DNA of 47,046 bases from an uncultured Candidatus Pelagibacter sp. (GTDB lineage: Bacteria > Pseudomonadota > Alphaproteobacteria > Pelagibacterales > Pelagibacteraceae): positions 1 through 47,046 of the forward strand of contig CAJQSH010000002.1 of the NCBI GenBank assembly GCA_905612505.1, read 5' to 3'. How positions within the stretch are numbered: the stretch's first letter is position 1; the number at the start of each line of letters is the position of its first letter. Under the pieces are notes generated by a model. It made no database searches, was not told the origin of the DNA, and saw only the letters and a list, made by a program, of their open reading frames with translations. Positions 34,300-43,745 of the stretch are shown in pieces. Made by a program: the position numbers and the translations under genes.

Positions 34300-34876
34300 C
34301 TTTTTGCTCCTCGTCTTGTGATGTTCTCATTAAAATTTTCTCTGTCTCTTCCGCAACAACCATTCTTGCAGGCCAATGTCCAGTTTTAATACAAATGATT
34401 GATCTAAAAACTTCAGCTACTCCTTGTATGGTTAATAAAATACCAGCTACAGGTATCAATGATTTTAACATATAAATTTGAATTTGTGCTGGGCTGCTCC
34501 AGCCTGATTCTTTTACTTTCCAAGAAAATAAAGCATACTCATACCCATAAAATGCCAGCGCTATAACACCTGGGAAAAAGAAAATAAAATAAAGTATGAA
34601 ATCTATCCAACCTTGTGTTCTTGGTTTAAATAATCTGTAAAGGACGTCTCCTCTAACGTGAGATTCTGTTGCTAAACAATAAGCTCCAGACATCATAATG
34701 ATTGCTCCATACATCTGTAAGCTATAATCAAAATTCCAAAGTGTTGGGGCATTAAATACATACGCCATGACTACCTCATAAACAGTTCCACCCATTAACA
34801 TCACAATACACCAAGAAAAAGCTTTACCCACTGAAGTGCTTAAAGAGTCAGCGAATTTAATGAAATTCCTCATCAT
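34289..34876 (-). CDS. dctQ: TRAP transporter small permease (DctQ-type)
   Basis: 195 aa; four TM segments; located between DctP and DctM. Confidence 0.88.
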   Translation of the reverse strand: MMRNFIKFADSLSTSVGKAFSWCIVMLMGGTVYEVVMAYVFNAPTLWNFDYSLQMYGAIIMMSGAYCLATESHVRGDVLYRLFKPRTQGWIDFILYFIFFFPGVIALAFYGYEYALFSWKVKESGWSSPAQIQIYMLKSLIPVAGILLTIQGVAEVFRSIICIKTGHWPARMVVAEETEKILMRTSQDEEQKDVI

Positions 34877-34916
34877 ACTATTGTCAAAATATCTTAATTT
34901 TTATAAAAATTTTAAT

Positions 34917-34950
34917 AAAAAAAAAGGAGGTGTAATAACCCCCTTTTTTT
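34917..34950 (-). terminator. Hairpin with U-tract between dctP and dctQ (intrinsic attenuator/terminator)
   Basis: Minus strand AAAAAAAGGGGGT-TATTAC-ACCTCCTTTTTTTTT; the G.U wobble exists only on the minus strand, matching the gene orientation. Confidence 0.8.
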
Positions 34951-34969
34951 CAAATAATTTAAAAGTTAA

Positions 34970-36127
34970 TTAAATTTTAACTTTTGCAATTGGACCAAAC
35001 TCATTTTCATAAGCTAGTTTGTAATTAGGCTGATTCATCAGCAAGTACTTCATTACTTTCTTAGCGTATGCTTTTTGAGAGTCGACAACTTTTTTAAAGA
35101 ATGCGCTTTCTTTAGAAAATTGACCAACAACTTTATCCCAGCCTTTTAATTGTGCAGCTAAGATCTCATCAGATGTTTGGTAAACATTAACCTTATGCTC
35201 ATTCATCAATTTAGCTAAGTCATCAGAATATCTAACTAATGCTTTAAAGTAGTTATCTGAGTTTGCAGCATATGCAGCATTCCTCAAGATAGCTTGATGA
35301 GCAGGCGAAAGGCTATTGTATCTTTTTTTATTCATAGGAATTTCAAACATCTCTTGAGATTGGTGAAAACTTCCTAAGTGATAATGTTTAGATACATCTT
35401 GCATTCCAAATTGTGAGTCTGATGTTGGGTTATTAAATTCAGCAGCATCAATTAAACCAGTTTTCATTGCTGGTTGAATTTCACTACCTGGTAAGTTTCT
35501 TACTACCATTCCCATTTCATTTAAAACATTAGTCGCTAGACCAACAGTTCTATATTTCATCCCTTTAACATCAGATACTTTAGTTACGTTCTTTTTGAAC
35601 CAACCAAAAGGTTGAGCAGGCATAGGCATATGGAAGAATCCAACATAGTCAAATCCAACTTGTGCTAATGCATCGTTATATAATGCTCTTCCTCCACCAT
35701 ACTCAATCCATCCCATAACTTCTTGAGATGACATTCCGTATGAGGGACCTGTACCAAAAAGTGAAGCTGCAGTATTTTTACCGTACCAATATGCTGTCAC
35801 CCAGTGACCCATATCTAATACACCTGAACTTACTGCTTGTCCAATTTCTCCTGTTTTTACAACGGCGCCAACCGGCTGTAGATCAATCTTAAGTGATCCA
35901 CCAGACATGTCGCTAACCATTTTACAATAGTCTCCTGCCATTTCAAAAAAGATATTAGCGCCTGAAGGCCAAGCTGCTTGCATCTTTAATGTTATGGGAG
36001 CTGCATTAGCAATACTAGGCATAGCTACGGCTGCTGCTGCTGCTGCACCTGTTACTGCTGCTGCCTTAAAAAACTTACGTCTTGAAGGTGTTTTTGTTGC
36101 CTTCAATGATTTTTTGTTTTTAATCAT
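34970..36127 (-). CDS. dctP: TRAP transporter solute-binding protein (DctP/TakP-like), Tat-type signal
   Basis: 385 aa; SRRKFFKAAAVTGAAAAAAVAMPSIANA twin-arginine leader; DctP-fold protein followed by dctQM. Confidence 0.9.
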   Translation of the reverse strand: MIKNKKSLKATKTPSRRKFFKAAAVTGAAAAAAVAMPSIANAAPITLKMQAAWPSGANIFFEMAGDYCKMVSDMSGGSLKIDLQPVGAVVKTGEIGQAVSSGVLDMGHWVTAYWYGKNTAASLFGTGPSYGMSSQEVMGWIEYGGGRALYNDALAQVGFDYVGFFHMPMPAQPFGWFKKNVTKVSDVKGMKYRTVGLATNVLNEMGMVVRNLPGSEIQPAMKTGLIDAAEFNNPTSDSQFGMQDVSKHYHLGSFHQSQEMFEIPMNKKRYNSLSPAHQAILRNAAYAANSDNYFKALVRYSDDLAKLMNEHKVNVYQTSDEILAAQLKGWDKVVGQFSKESAFFKKVVDSQKAYAKKVMKYLLMNQPNYKLAYENEFGPIAKVKI

Positions 36128-36140
36128 TAATTCTCCTCTG

Positions 36141-36156
36141 TTAGTTAATTAACTAA
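36141..36156. promoter_or_regulatory. 16-bp perfect palindrome TTAGTTAATTAACTAA upstream of dctP (candidate operator)
   Basis: Perfect dyad immediately upstream of the AGGAG ribosome-binding site of dctP. Confidence 0.5.
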
Positions 36157-36368
36157 ACACATTTAATTATATAAGCAAACTAGAGTCTACAAAGAAAGTG
36201 TCACTTTTAATTTAAATTACAATCATAGGTGGTACTCAATTACAATTCTATAGTTTTACTTATTTTTTATTTACTAACATTTTTTCCGCCACTTATTTCT
36301 GTTTATTTTGATCACTAAATCTATAAAAAAATTCATTAATATTAATAATCTTATTAAATAATCCTAAC

Positions 36369-36402
36369 ATTATTAGGTTGATTAAATAGCTGACCTAATA
36401 AT
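36369..36402. other. 10-bp perfect inverted repeat ATTATTAGGT-N14-ACCTAATAAT
   Basis: Downstream of the 2-hydroxyacid dehydrogenase stop, upstream region of dctP; also an overlapping CCTAA-CATTA-TTAGG hairpin. Confidence 0.6.
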
Positions 36403-36417
36403 AGTATAGATAATTAG

Positions 36418-37371
36418 TTAATTTACCTTATTTCTACAATTTCCAGTTTTAAAAAACTCATCAATATTATCAATTGCTAGGTTGGCCATTGCTGTTCTAG
36501 TATATTTTGTAGCACTTCCTAGGTGGGGTAAGACAAAAACACTTTTTATCTTTAAATACCCAATATTTAAATTGGGTTCACCTTTGTAAACATCTAGTCC
36601 TGCTGCATAAATTTTTCTTCTATTTAATGCATCAATTAAAGCCTCATCGTCAACAATATCTCCCCTCGCTACATTTGTAATAACAGCTCCAGTTGGAAAA
36701 TATTCTAATGTTTCTTTATTAATTAAATTTTCTGTTTCTTTTGTTGCCGGGCAACAAATAGACAATACATCAGAAACTGAAAAAAGACTTTTCAAATTAT
36801 CGTGATAGATAGCACCTTGTTCTTTTTCTTCACCTAGTTTTGATCGGTTATGATAATGAATAACCATTCCTAATGCTTTTGCAATTTTAGCAATTTTTTG
36901 TCCTATTCTACCCATTCCTAAAATTCCAAGTCTTGCCCCTGTTAACTGTTTCCCAATTAAATAGTCAGCTGACCATTTCCAGTTGCTTTCTTTTGCACTT
37001 TGAATCCCCTCTGGAACCCTTCTACATGCACCTAATATTAATAAAATTCCTATTTCTGCTGTGGCGTCAGATAGAACTTCGGGTGTATTAGTTACAGCAA
37101 TTCTTCTTTTCTTTGCTGATTCTAAATCTATATTTCCAAAACCAACTGCAAAATTTGAAATAACTTTTATACTATCCGGTAATTTATTAATTGTTTCCTT
37201 GTCCATCTTGTCTGTTAAAGATGTTAAAATTGCATCATAACCTTCACTAGACTCAATAAGTTTTGATTGAGAATATAATTCATCATTGCTGTTAAATTTT
37301 ACATCAAAAATTTTTGAAGCTTTTTCTTCAGATTCTTTTAAAAGTTTTCTTGTAATTAAAATTTTTTTCAT
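36418..37371 (-). CDS. D-2-hydroxyacid dehydrogenase (glyoxylate/hydroxypyruvate reductase type)
   Basis: 317 aa; GARLGILGMGRIGQKIAK NAD-binding, NVARGDIVDDEAL, LPHLGSAT. Confidence 0.9.
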   Translation of the reverse strand: MKKILITRKLLKESEEKASKIFDVKFNSNDELYSQSKLIESSEGYDAILTSLTDKMDKETINKLPDSIKVISNFAVGFGNIDLESAKKRRIAVTNTPEVLSDATAEIGILLILGACRRVPEGIQSAKESNWKWSADYLIGKQLTGARLGILGMGRIGQKIAKIAKALGMVIHYHNRSKLGEEKEQGAIYHDNLKSLFSVSDVLSICCPATKETENLINKETLEYFPTGAVITNVARGDIVDDEALIDALNRRKIYAAGLDVYKGEPNLNIGYLKIKSVFVLPHLGSATKYTRTAMANLAIDNIDEFFKTGNCRNKVN

Positions 37372-38669
37372 ACTTGGCTCTTTTGTAATATTTTTGGTTT
37401 TGAACCACCAGTATACCAGTCTAAAATTTCAATAGTATGTAAAATTGGTGTTTTTGTGCCATTAGATATCTGTGTAATACACCCTATATTTCCTGTTGAA
37501 ATAAAGTCAGGCTTCAAACTCGCAATATTATTTACTTTATTCTTTAATAATTCTTTTGCAATTTCTGTTTGTAAAATATTGTAGGTACCTGCTGATCCAC
37601 AACAAATGTGTCCTTCTGGGATTTCCATGATTTCATTATCTGTTTTGCTTAATAATGATATGGGTTGATCATGTACTTTTTGTCCATGCTGCATTGAACA
37701 AGCTGAATGATAAGCGATTTTATATTTCTTATCTTTAGTTTTAAAATTTAACTTCAAACTTTCACTTAAATATTCTGAAACATCTTTTGTTAAACCAGAT
37801 ATAACTTTGGCTTTCTTTTTCATTTCTTGATCATTTTTAAAAATAAATCCATAATCTTTCATTGTAGTACCACAGCCTGATGTATTAGATAAAATTGCAT
37901 CTAAATTACCTTTTTTATGTTCTTCATACCAAGTATTAATATTATTTCTAAAGTCTTGATGGGCATCATCCTCTTTACCTAAATGATGATTTAAAGATCC
38001 ACAACATTTTATCTTTTTAGGCACAATTACTTCAACCCCGTGTCTATTTAAAATTCTAATAGTTGACTCATTTATTTGTGGTGAAATTTCTTTTTGGACA
38101 CATCCTGTTAAAAGTGCAACTCTAGCAATCTTTTTTTGACCTATAACAGAATAAACTTCTTTTTCCTTTAAAGTTTTTTTTGGAAAGTTTGTTGGCATTA
38201 AATTCATCATATCTTTTATTTTTAATGGCATTAAAAATTGAAAGGGTTTACCTAATTTAACTAATAAACTTGCGATTCTAAAGTATCTCACGTTTGGAAG
38301 AACAGCTGATAAAAAACTTCTAATTACTCTATCAAAAAATGGTCTCTCAAAATTTTTTTCAATATATTTTTTACCATGATCAATTACGTGCATATAATTA
38401 ACACCAGCTGGGCATGTGGTCATACAGCTGTAACAAGACAAACATCTGTCGATATGTTTTACTACTTTTGTGGTTGGCTTTTTTTCATTTTCCAGCATGT
38501 CTTGTATTAAATAAATTCTACCTCTCGGTCCGTCTAATTCATCTCCTAATAACTGATAAGTTGGGCATGTTGCATTGCACATCCCACAATGAACACATTT
38601 TTTAAATATTTTTTCGGTTGAACGATTGTCTTTATTTTCTAGTTGTTTTTCTGTAAAATTTGTCTGCAT
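37368..38669 (-). CDS. glcF: Glycolate oxidase iron-sulfur subunit
   Basis: 433 aa; CVHCGMCNATCPTYQLLGDELDGPRGRIYL, CLSCYSCMTTCPAGVNY, CCG motifs; adjacent to glcE/glcD. Confidence 0.94.
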   Translation of the reverse strand: MQTNFTEKQLENKDNRSTEKIFKKCVHCGMCNATCPTYQLLGDELDGPRGRIYLIQDMLENEKKPTTKVVKHIDRCLSCYSCMTTCPAGVNYMHVIDHGKKYIEKNFERPFFDRVIRSFLSAVLPNVRYFRIASLLVKLGKPFQFLMPLKIKDMMNLMPTNFPKKTLKEKEVYSVIGQKKIARVALLTGCVQKEISPQINESTIRILNRHGVEVIVPKKIKCCGSLNHHLGKEDDAHQDFRNNINTWYEEHKKGNLDAILSNTSGCGTTMKDYGFIFKNDQEMKKKAKVISGLTKDVSEYLSESLKLNFKTKDKKYKIAYHSACSMQHGQKVHDQPISLLSKTDNEIMEIPEGHICCGSAGTYNILQTEIAKELLKNKVNNIASLKPDFISTGNIGCITQISNGTKTPILHTIEILDWYTGGSKPKILQKSQV

Positions 38670-39949
38670 TAAATTCCTCTGTACATCTTACCTGGATTAA
38701 AAATTCTTTTGGGATCAAAACTTTTTTTAATTTTTTCTGATATTAATAACCTTGTATCATCCACTGTAAATATAGTTTCTTCATAATCATACTCGGGCGA
38801 TGTTTTGATAATTGTTAAATATCCCCCAAGTTCTTTAATTAATTTTTTAATTTCTACAATTTTCATATTTTTTTTTGACTGAACTTCAATCCAATATAGG
38901 GATCCACACCAATCAATATAATATTTATATTTATTTCCTAATTTTTGCATTAATTCATTTCCTTTAGAGGGTGGTATAACGGCTCTTAGTAAGTTATTTT
39001 TTGTCTCTGTAAAAAGCTCAAGGTTATTTATTTTTTTCCAGAATGGTACTGATTGATGTACATCTAATGTAGATGTATCTAGCTTATTGAACTCTAATTC
39101 TTTTTTTAAAACTTTAATTCTTTCATCAATTGATACTTTATCACCTTCTATTCTTAAGGCTAAAAATGAACCTTTGGATTCAAGGTCATTAAATTTGAAT
39201 ACCCTCTCTTTATTGTGTTTATACCTTTTGCCCTCTGGTTCTTCTGGAACAAAAACAGCCCCTGAAATTTCACTTCTAGAACTTGAAATTTTTTCAAATA
39301 ATTCATTAATTAACTTTTTATCTTCTGTATAAATTATTATTGTGTTAGATAATTTTTTTTTTGGCAAAACTTTTAAAACAATTTCAGTTAACGCAACTAA
39401 AGTTCCAAAAGAACCTGTAACAAGTTTTGATAGATCGTAACCAGTAACATTTTTGACAACTGTGCCCCCAGATTTGATTATTTTTCCTTTACCATTAACC
39501 CCTCTAAAACCCAAGATGTGATCTCTTGCACTTCCAACCTTAAACCTTCTTGATCCCGCAAAATTACATGACAAATAACCTGCTGCCGTTCCTTTGTTTG
39601 ATTTACCATTATTAATAAATCCAAAATCAATAGGTTCAAACGCTAGTTCTTGATTATTTTTTTCTAATATTTTTTCAATAATCTCTAAAGGTGTATTGGC
39701 TTTGACCTTAATATAAAGTTCTTCTGGCAAATATTCTACTATTCCCGATAATTTAGAAAGTGATAGTTTGCTTGCTGACTGAATCTTGTTACCTATAAAG
39801 CTTTTGGAGCCTGTTCCAATTAACTCCGTTGGTAAATTTTTTTTATATAATTCCTTAACTACGCTTGAAACTTGCTTTTCATTTTCAGGATAATAGGTTT
39901 TATTAGAATCTTGGAAGATCGGGGAATTTTTCTTCTCCTCTGTGGACAT
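38669..39949 (-). CDS. glcE: Glycolate oxidase FAD-binding subunit
   Basis: FAD-binding domain (NKGTAAGYLSCNFAGSRRFKVGSARDHILGFRGVNGKG); start set to MSTEEKK, alternative Met at 39970. Confidence 0.9.
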   Translation of the reverse strand: MSTEEKKNSPIFQDSNKTYYPENEKQVSSVVKELYKKNLPTELIGTGSKSFIGNKIQSASKLSLSKLSGIVEYLPEELYIKVKANTPLEIIEKILEKNNQELAFEPIDFGFINNGKSNKGTAAGYLSCNFAGSRRFKVGSARDHILGFRGVNGKGKIIKSGGTVVKNVTGYDLSKLVTGSFGTLVALTEIVLKVLPKKKLSNTIIIYTEDKKLINELFEKISSSRSEISGAVFVPEEPEGKRYKHNKERVFKFNDLESKGSFLALRIEGDKVSIDERIKVLKKELEFNKLDTSTLDVHQSVPFWKKINNLELFTETKNNLLRAVIPPSKGNELMQKLGNKYKYYIDWCGSLYWIEVQSKKNMKIVEIKKLIKELGGYLTIIKTSPEYDYEETIFTVDDTRLLISEKIKKSFDPKRIFNPGKMYRGI

Positions 39950-41399
39950 GAACCCTTCCTTCCTCTGCACATTTTCTTAGTATTGGATAAACTTTTCCAG
40001 GATTTAATAAATTTTTTTCATCTAACGATAATTTAATATCCAGTTGTTGTTGAATATCATTGTCATTAAACATTTCACACATTAACTCTCGCTTTTCAAT
40101 TCCTACACCATGTTCTCCTGTTATGACGCCCCCTAACCTTACACAAGCTTTTAAAATTTCAGCACCAAATTCTTCAGTTTTTCTTAATTGCTCTTTATCA
40201 CCCCCATCATACATAATTAAAGGATGTAAATTACCATCACCAGCATGAAAACAATTGGCAACTGGTAAATTGTATTTTTTAGATAAATTTTTTATTTCTA
40301 ATAAAGCTTCGGCTAACTTTCCTCTTGGTATAGAGCCATCCATACAATAATAATCGGGGGCCATAGCACCACATGCTGGAAAAGCCGCTTTTCTTCCTGC
40401 CCAAAATGATAATCTTTCTTTTTCATTCTTGCTTAGTTTTAAGCTTGAACAATTGTTCTTTTTACAAATAGCACTAACTTCTTTTAATAACCCGTCCACT
40501 TCTGATTCTGTTCCATCAAGTTCAACAATCAGTAAAAGCTCTGCATCTCTTGGATAACCTGCTTTACTAAAATTATCTGTTGCTTCAATTAAAGCTTTAT
40601 CCATTATTTCCATACCAGCTGGTACAATTCCATTTGAAATAATTTGTGTGGCTGCATTTCCACCCTCTTCAATGGTTGGAAACCCTATTAATGCTGCTTT
40701 AACAGCTTGCGGTTTTTTTAAAATTTTTGCAGTAACTTCTGTAATTACACCTAGTAATCCTTCAGAACCACAAATCAATCCCATCAAATCATATCCTTCT
40801 TGATCAAGAGTTTTTCCACCAACCCTACAAACCGTTCCGTCCATCATAACCATTTCGACACCTAAAATATTATTAGTAGTTGTTCCATATTTTAAAGAGT
40901 GAACACCACCTGAGTTTTCAGCAACATTACCGCCTATTGAACAAGCAAGTTGGCTTGATGGATCTGGAGCATAATAAAAACCTTTATGTTGAACCGCATG
41001 TGTAAGTCCTAAGTTAGTAACACCTGGTTGTGTAACTACACATTTGTTTTCAAAATCAATTTCTAAAATTTTATTAAATTTCCCAAGGCTTAACAAAACT
41101 GCATCTTGTAAAGGTAACGCTCCTCCTGAAAGGCCAGTGCCTGCTCCTCTTGGAACAACTTTTATATTTTCTTTGTGACAAAATTTTAAAATATTACTCA
41201 CTTCTTGGGTATTTTCCGGCATCACTACTGCTAATGGAGTTTGTTTGTAAGCTGCTAATGCATCAGTTTCGTAAGGTTTAATTTCGTCTGCATGACTTAG
41301 AACGTTTTCTGGATTTATAATTTTTGCAAGACTTTTAAAAATATATTCTTTTTTATCAATCGTTGTTTTATCTATTTTAGGCAAAACTAATTCATTCAT
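39903..41399 (-). CDS. glcD: Glycolate oxidase subunit GlcD (FAD-linked)
   Basis: 498 aa; PRGAGTGLSGGALP, GDGNLHPLI, GEHGVGIEKRELM, NPGKVYPILRKCAEEGRVHVHRG. Confidence 0.95.
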   Translation of the reverse strand: MNELVLPKIDKTTIDKKEYIFKSLAKIINPENVLSHADEIKPYETDALAAYKQTPLAVVMPENTQEVSNILKFCHKENIKVVPRGAGTGLSGGALPLQDAVLLSLGKFNKILEIDFENKCVVTQPGVTNLGLTHAVQHKGFYYAPDPSSQLACSIGGNVAENSGGVHSLKYGTTTNNILGVEMVMMDGTVCRVGGKTLDQEGYDLMGLICGSEGLLGVITEVTAKILKKPQAVKAALIGFPTIEEGGNAATQIISNGIVPAGMEIMDKALIEATDNFSKAGYPRDAELLLIVELDGTESEVDGLLKEVSAICKKNNCSSLKLSKNEKERLSFWAGRKAAFPACGAMAPDYYCMDGSIPRGKLAEALLEIKNLSKKYNLPVANCFHAGDGNLHPLIMYDGGDKEQLRKTEEFGAEILKACVRLGGVITGEHGVGIEKRELMCEMFNDNDIQQQLDIKLSLDEKNLLNPGKVYPILRKCAEEGRVHVHRGEEKFPDLPRF

Positions 41400-41404
41400 T
41401 AATC

Positions 41405-42568
41405 TTAACTTAGCATTTTTTTAATATTTTCCAATGCGTTAGATATGTTCTCTTGTGATGCTGCGAAGCTAAACCTCACATAATTTTGACAAATTTTACC
41501 AAAAGCTGACCCTGGTACTATTGCAACCCCTGCTTCGTACATACATTTTTTTGCAAATTCTGATCCATTCATTCCAGTCCCAATTACCTTTGGAAAAGCA
41601 TAAAAAGCACCCCCTGGTAAACTACATTCCACACCTGGTAAATTGTTTAAACCTTCATGAATTAATTTTCTTCTTTGATCAAACTTCACCATCATTTCAT
41701 GTATTACATCATCTGGTCCATCTAAAGCTGCAATTCCTGCAAACTGTGATGGTACATTAACGCATGAAACACTATTAATAATTAGTTTATTTACATGTGG
41801 TATTAATTCTTCTGGCCAAACACTCCATCCCATTCTCCATCCAGTCATTGCATACGCTTTGCTCCAGCCGTCTAGGACTATCAATCTATCTTGAAGATCA
41901 GGGTAGTTGAAAAATGTTGGCATTTCTTTTCCATCATAAATTTGTCTACTATAAATTTCATCACTAAGTATTGCTACGTGTGGATGTTTTTTTAATCCTT
42001 CTGCTAATACATCTATTGCTGATTTTTCAACAAAACTTCCTGTTGGATTGTTTGGATTGATAAGTATTAGCAATCTAGTTTTATCTGTAATTAAAGATAA
42101 AATTTTTTCTGGATCAAATTTTAAATCTTTGTCTTCTGTTAAATCATAAGGAACCGGCGTTGATCCTGTGTAATTAATCATCGACTCATAAATTGGAAAT
42201 GCTGGAATTGGATGTATAATTTCTGCACCCGGTTCACCAAAACATTGTATGGCGTAATACATTGTTGGTTTTCCACCGGGCATTATTAATACTCTTTCTG
42301 GATCAATATTCTTATTATAAAGTTTTTTAATTTTTCTAGAAACTGCTTGTCTGCATTCTAAAATTCCATTCGACATAACGTATCCATGATGACCATCATC
42401 TAATGCTTTCTTTGCCGCATCCACCACATGCTTAGGTGTTTTAAAATCAGGCTGTCCTAAACCCAGGTGAATGATTGTTTTTCCTTGAGCTTCCAATTTT
42501 TTTGCTTCAGCTAATACTGCAAATGCAGATTCTGTTCCTAATCTTTCTAAATTTTTGGCTAATTTCAT
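41405..42568 (-). CDS. Class I/II PLP-dependent aminotransferase
   Basis: 387 aa; NPNNPTGS, SWSKAYAMTGWRMG-type PLP lysine motif (LDGWSKAYAMTGWRMGW). Confidence 0.92.
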   Translation of the reverse strand: MKLAKNLERLGTESAFAVLAEAKKLEAQGKTIIHLGLGQPDFKTPKHVVDAAKKALDDGHHGYVMSNGILECRQAVSRKIKKLYNKNIDPERVLIMPGGKPTMYYAIQCFGEPGAEIIHPIPAFPIYESMINYTGSTPVPYDLTEDKDLKFDPEKILSLITDKTRLLILINPNNPTGSFVEKSAIDVLAEGLKKHPHVAILSDEIYSRQIYDGKEMPTFFNYPDLQDRLIVLDGWSKAYAMTGWRMGWSVWPEELIPHVNKLIINSVSCVNVPSQFAGIAALDGPDDVIHEMMVKFDQRRKLIHEGLNNLPGVECSLPGGAFYAFPKVIGTGMNGSEFAKKCMYEAGVAIVPGSAFGKICQNYVRFSFAASQENISNALENIKKMLS

Positions 42569-42584
42569 TTAAATTTATTATCTC

Positions 42585-43736
42585 TTATTTTCTATAAATT
42601 AATTTTGAGTTATTTAATTCCTTTAAGTTTTTACAACCCATAAGAACCATATTTCTATTAATCTCATCATGCATATTTTTTAAAAGATGTTCAACACCTT
42701 GCTGGCCACCTGCGGCCAAAGAGAATAAAAACATTTTACCAAAACTACACGCTTTTGCTCCTGCGGCTAAGGCTTTCAAAACATGTGTTCCTCTTCTAAC
42801 TCCTCCGTCTAAAATAATTTCTAATTTGTCTCCAACAGCATCCGAAATCGCCTTTACTTGGTCAAACGGAGATCTCGATCCATCTAACTGTCTACCTCCA
42901 TGATTTGAAATCATTATTGCAGTACAACCAATATCAATAGCTTTTTTTGCATCCTCAACTGACATCACTCCTTTTAATGCAAAAGGGCCGTTCCATTTTT
43001 TTACACAATATTCTGCATCTTTCCAATTCATAGCGGGATCATATTGCTCATTAATATATTCAATAACGGATTTTGAAATATTGGTTCCTTTATCTGTTTT
43101 TTGTACAACATTAGATAGTTCAAACTTTGCATGTGTCAAATAGTTGAACACCCAAAACGGATGCATCGCAAAACTCATTAAACTTTGAAGTGTAAGTTTT
43201 GGAGGAGTAGTAAAGCCAGTTCTATGATCTTTTTCTCTATTTCCGGCTACTAGTGTATCTACCGTTAGACACATTCCATCAAACTCAGAAACTCTGCATC
43301 TGTTAATTAGATCATCTGTAATTGATTGATCTTTATGAACATAAAGTTGAAATAATTTTGGACCATTTGAAATAGCCGAAATTTCCTCAATCGTATTATT
43401 GGCCATTGTTGACATACTGTAAAAAGTTCCAAATTTCTCAGCTGCTCTCGCTGATGCTTTGTCTCCATTATGATGATAAAGTCTTTGCATTGCTGTTGGT
43501 GAAAGAAAAATTGGCATATCAATTTTTTTTCCAAAAATAGTAGTGGATAAATCAGGCTTTCCAACACTTGCAAGTATATTTGGGATTAAGTCACAATCGT
43601 TAAAAGATTCTGTATTTCTACGTAATGTTACTTCATCATCCGCACCTCCATCAATATAATGAAAAATTGGAGAGGGTAATTTTTTTTTTGCTAAATTTCT
43701 AAAATCATTAAAATTATGACAGTCTTTTAGGTTCAT
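42585..43736 (-). CDS. FMN-dependent alpha-hydroxyacid dehydrogenase (L-lactate dehydrogenase/glycolate oxidase family)
   Basis: 383 aa; ISNHGGRQLDGSRSPFD catalytic motif, LDGGVRRGTHVLKALAAGAKA. Confidence 0.92.
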   Translation of the reverse strand: MNLKDCHNFNDFRNLAKKKLPSPIFHYIDGGADDEVTLRRNTESFNDCDLIPNILASVGKPDLSTTIFGKKIDMPIFLSPTAMQRLYHHNGDKASARAAEKFGTFYSMSTMANNTIEEISAISNGPKLFQLYVHKDQSITDDLINRCRVSEFDGMCLTVDTLVAGNREKDHRTGFTTPPKLTLQSLMSFAMHPFWVFNYLTHAKFELSNVVQKTDKGTNISKSVIEYINEQYDPAMNWKDAEYCVKKWNGPFALKGVMSVEDAKKAIDIGCTAIMISNHGGRQLDGSRSPFDQVKAISDAVGDKLEIILDGGVRRGTHVLKALAAGAKACSFGKMFLFSLAAGGQQGVEHLLKNMHDEINRNMVLMGCKNLKELNNSKLIYRK

Positions 43737-43745
43737 GAATTTAAA

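Noticed and set aside
38669-38690. Possible frame problem at the glcF/glcE junction
   Set aside because: Just a normal overlap of stop and start codons; both proteins are full-length.
43307-43573. 88-aa minus-strand ORF inside the FMN hydroxyacid dehydrogenase
   Set aside because: Alternate frame of a well-supported CDS, with no homology cue.
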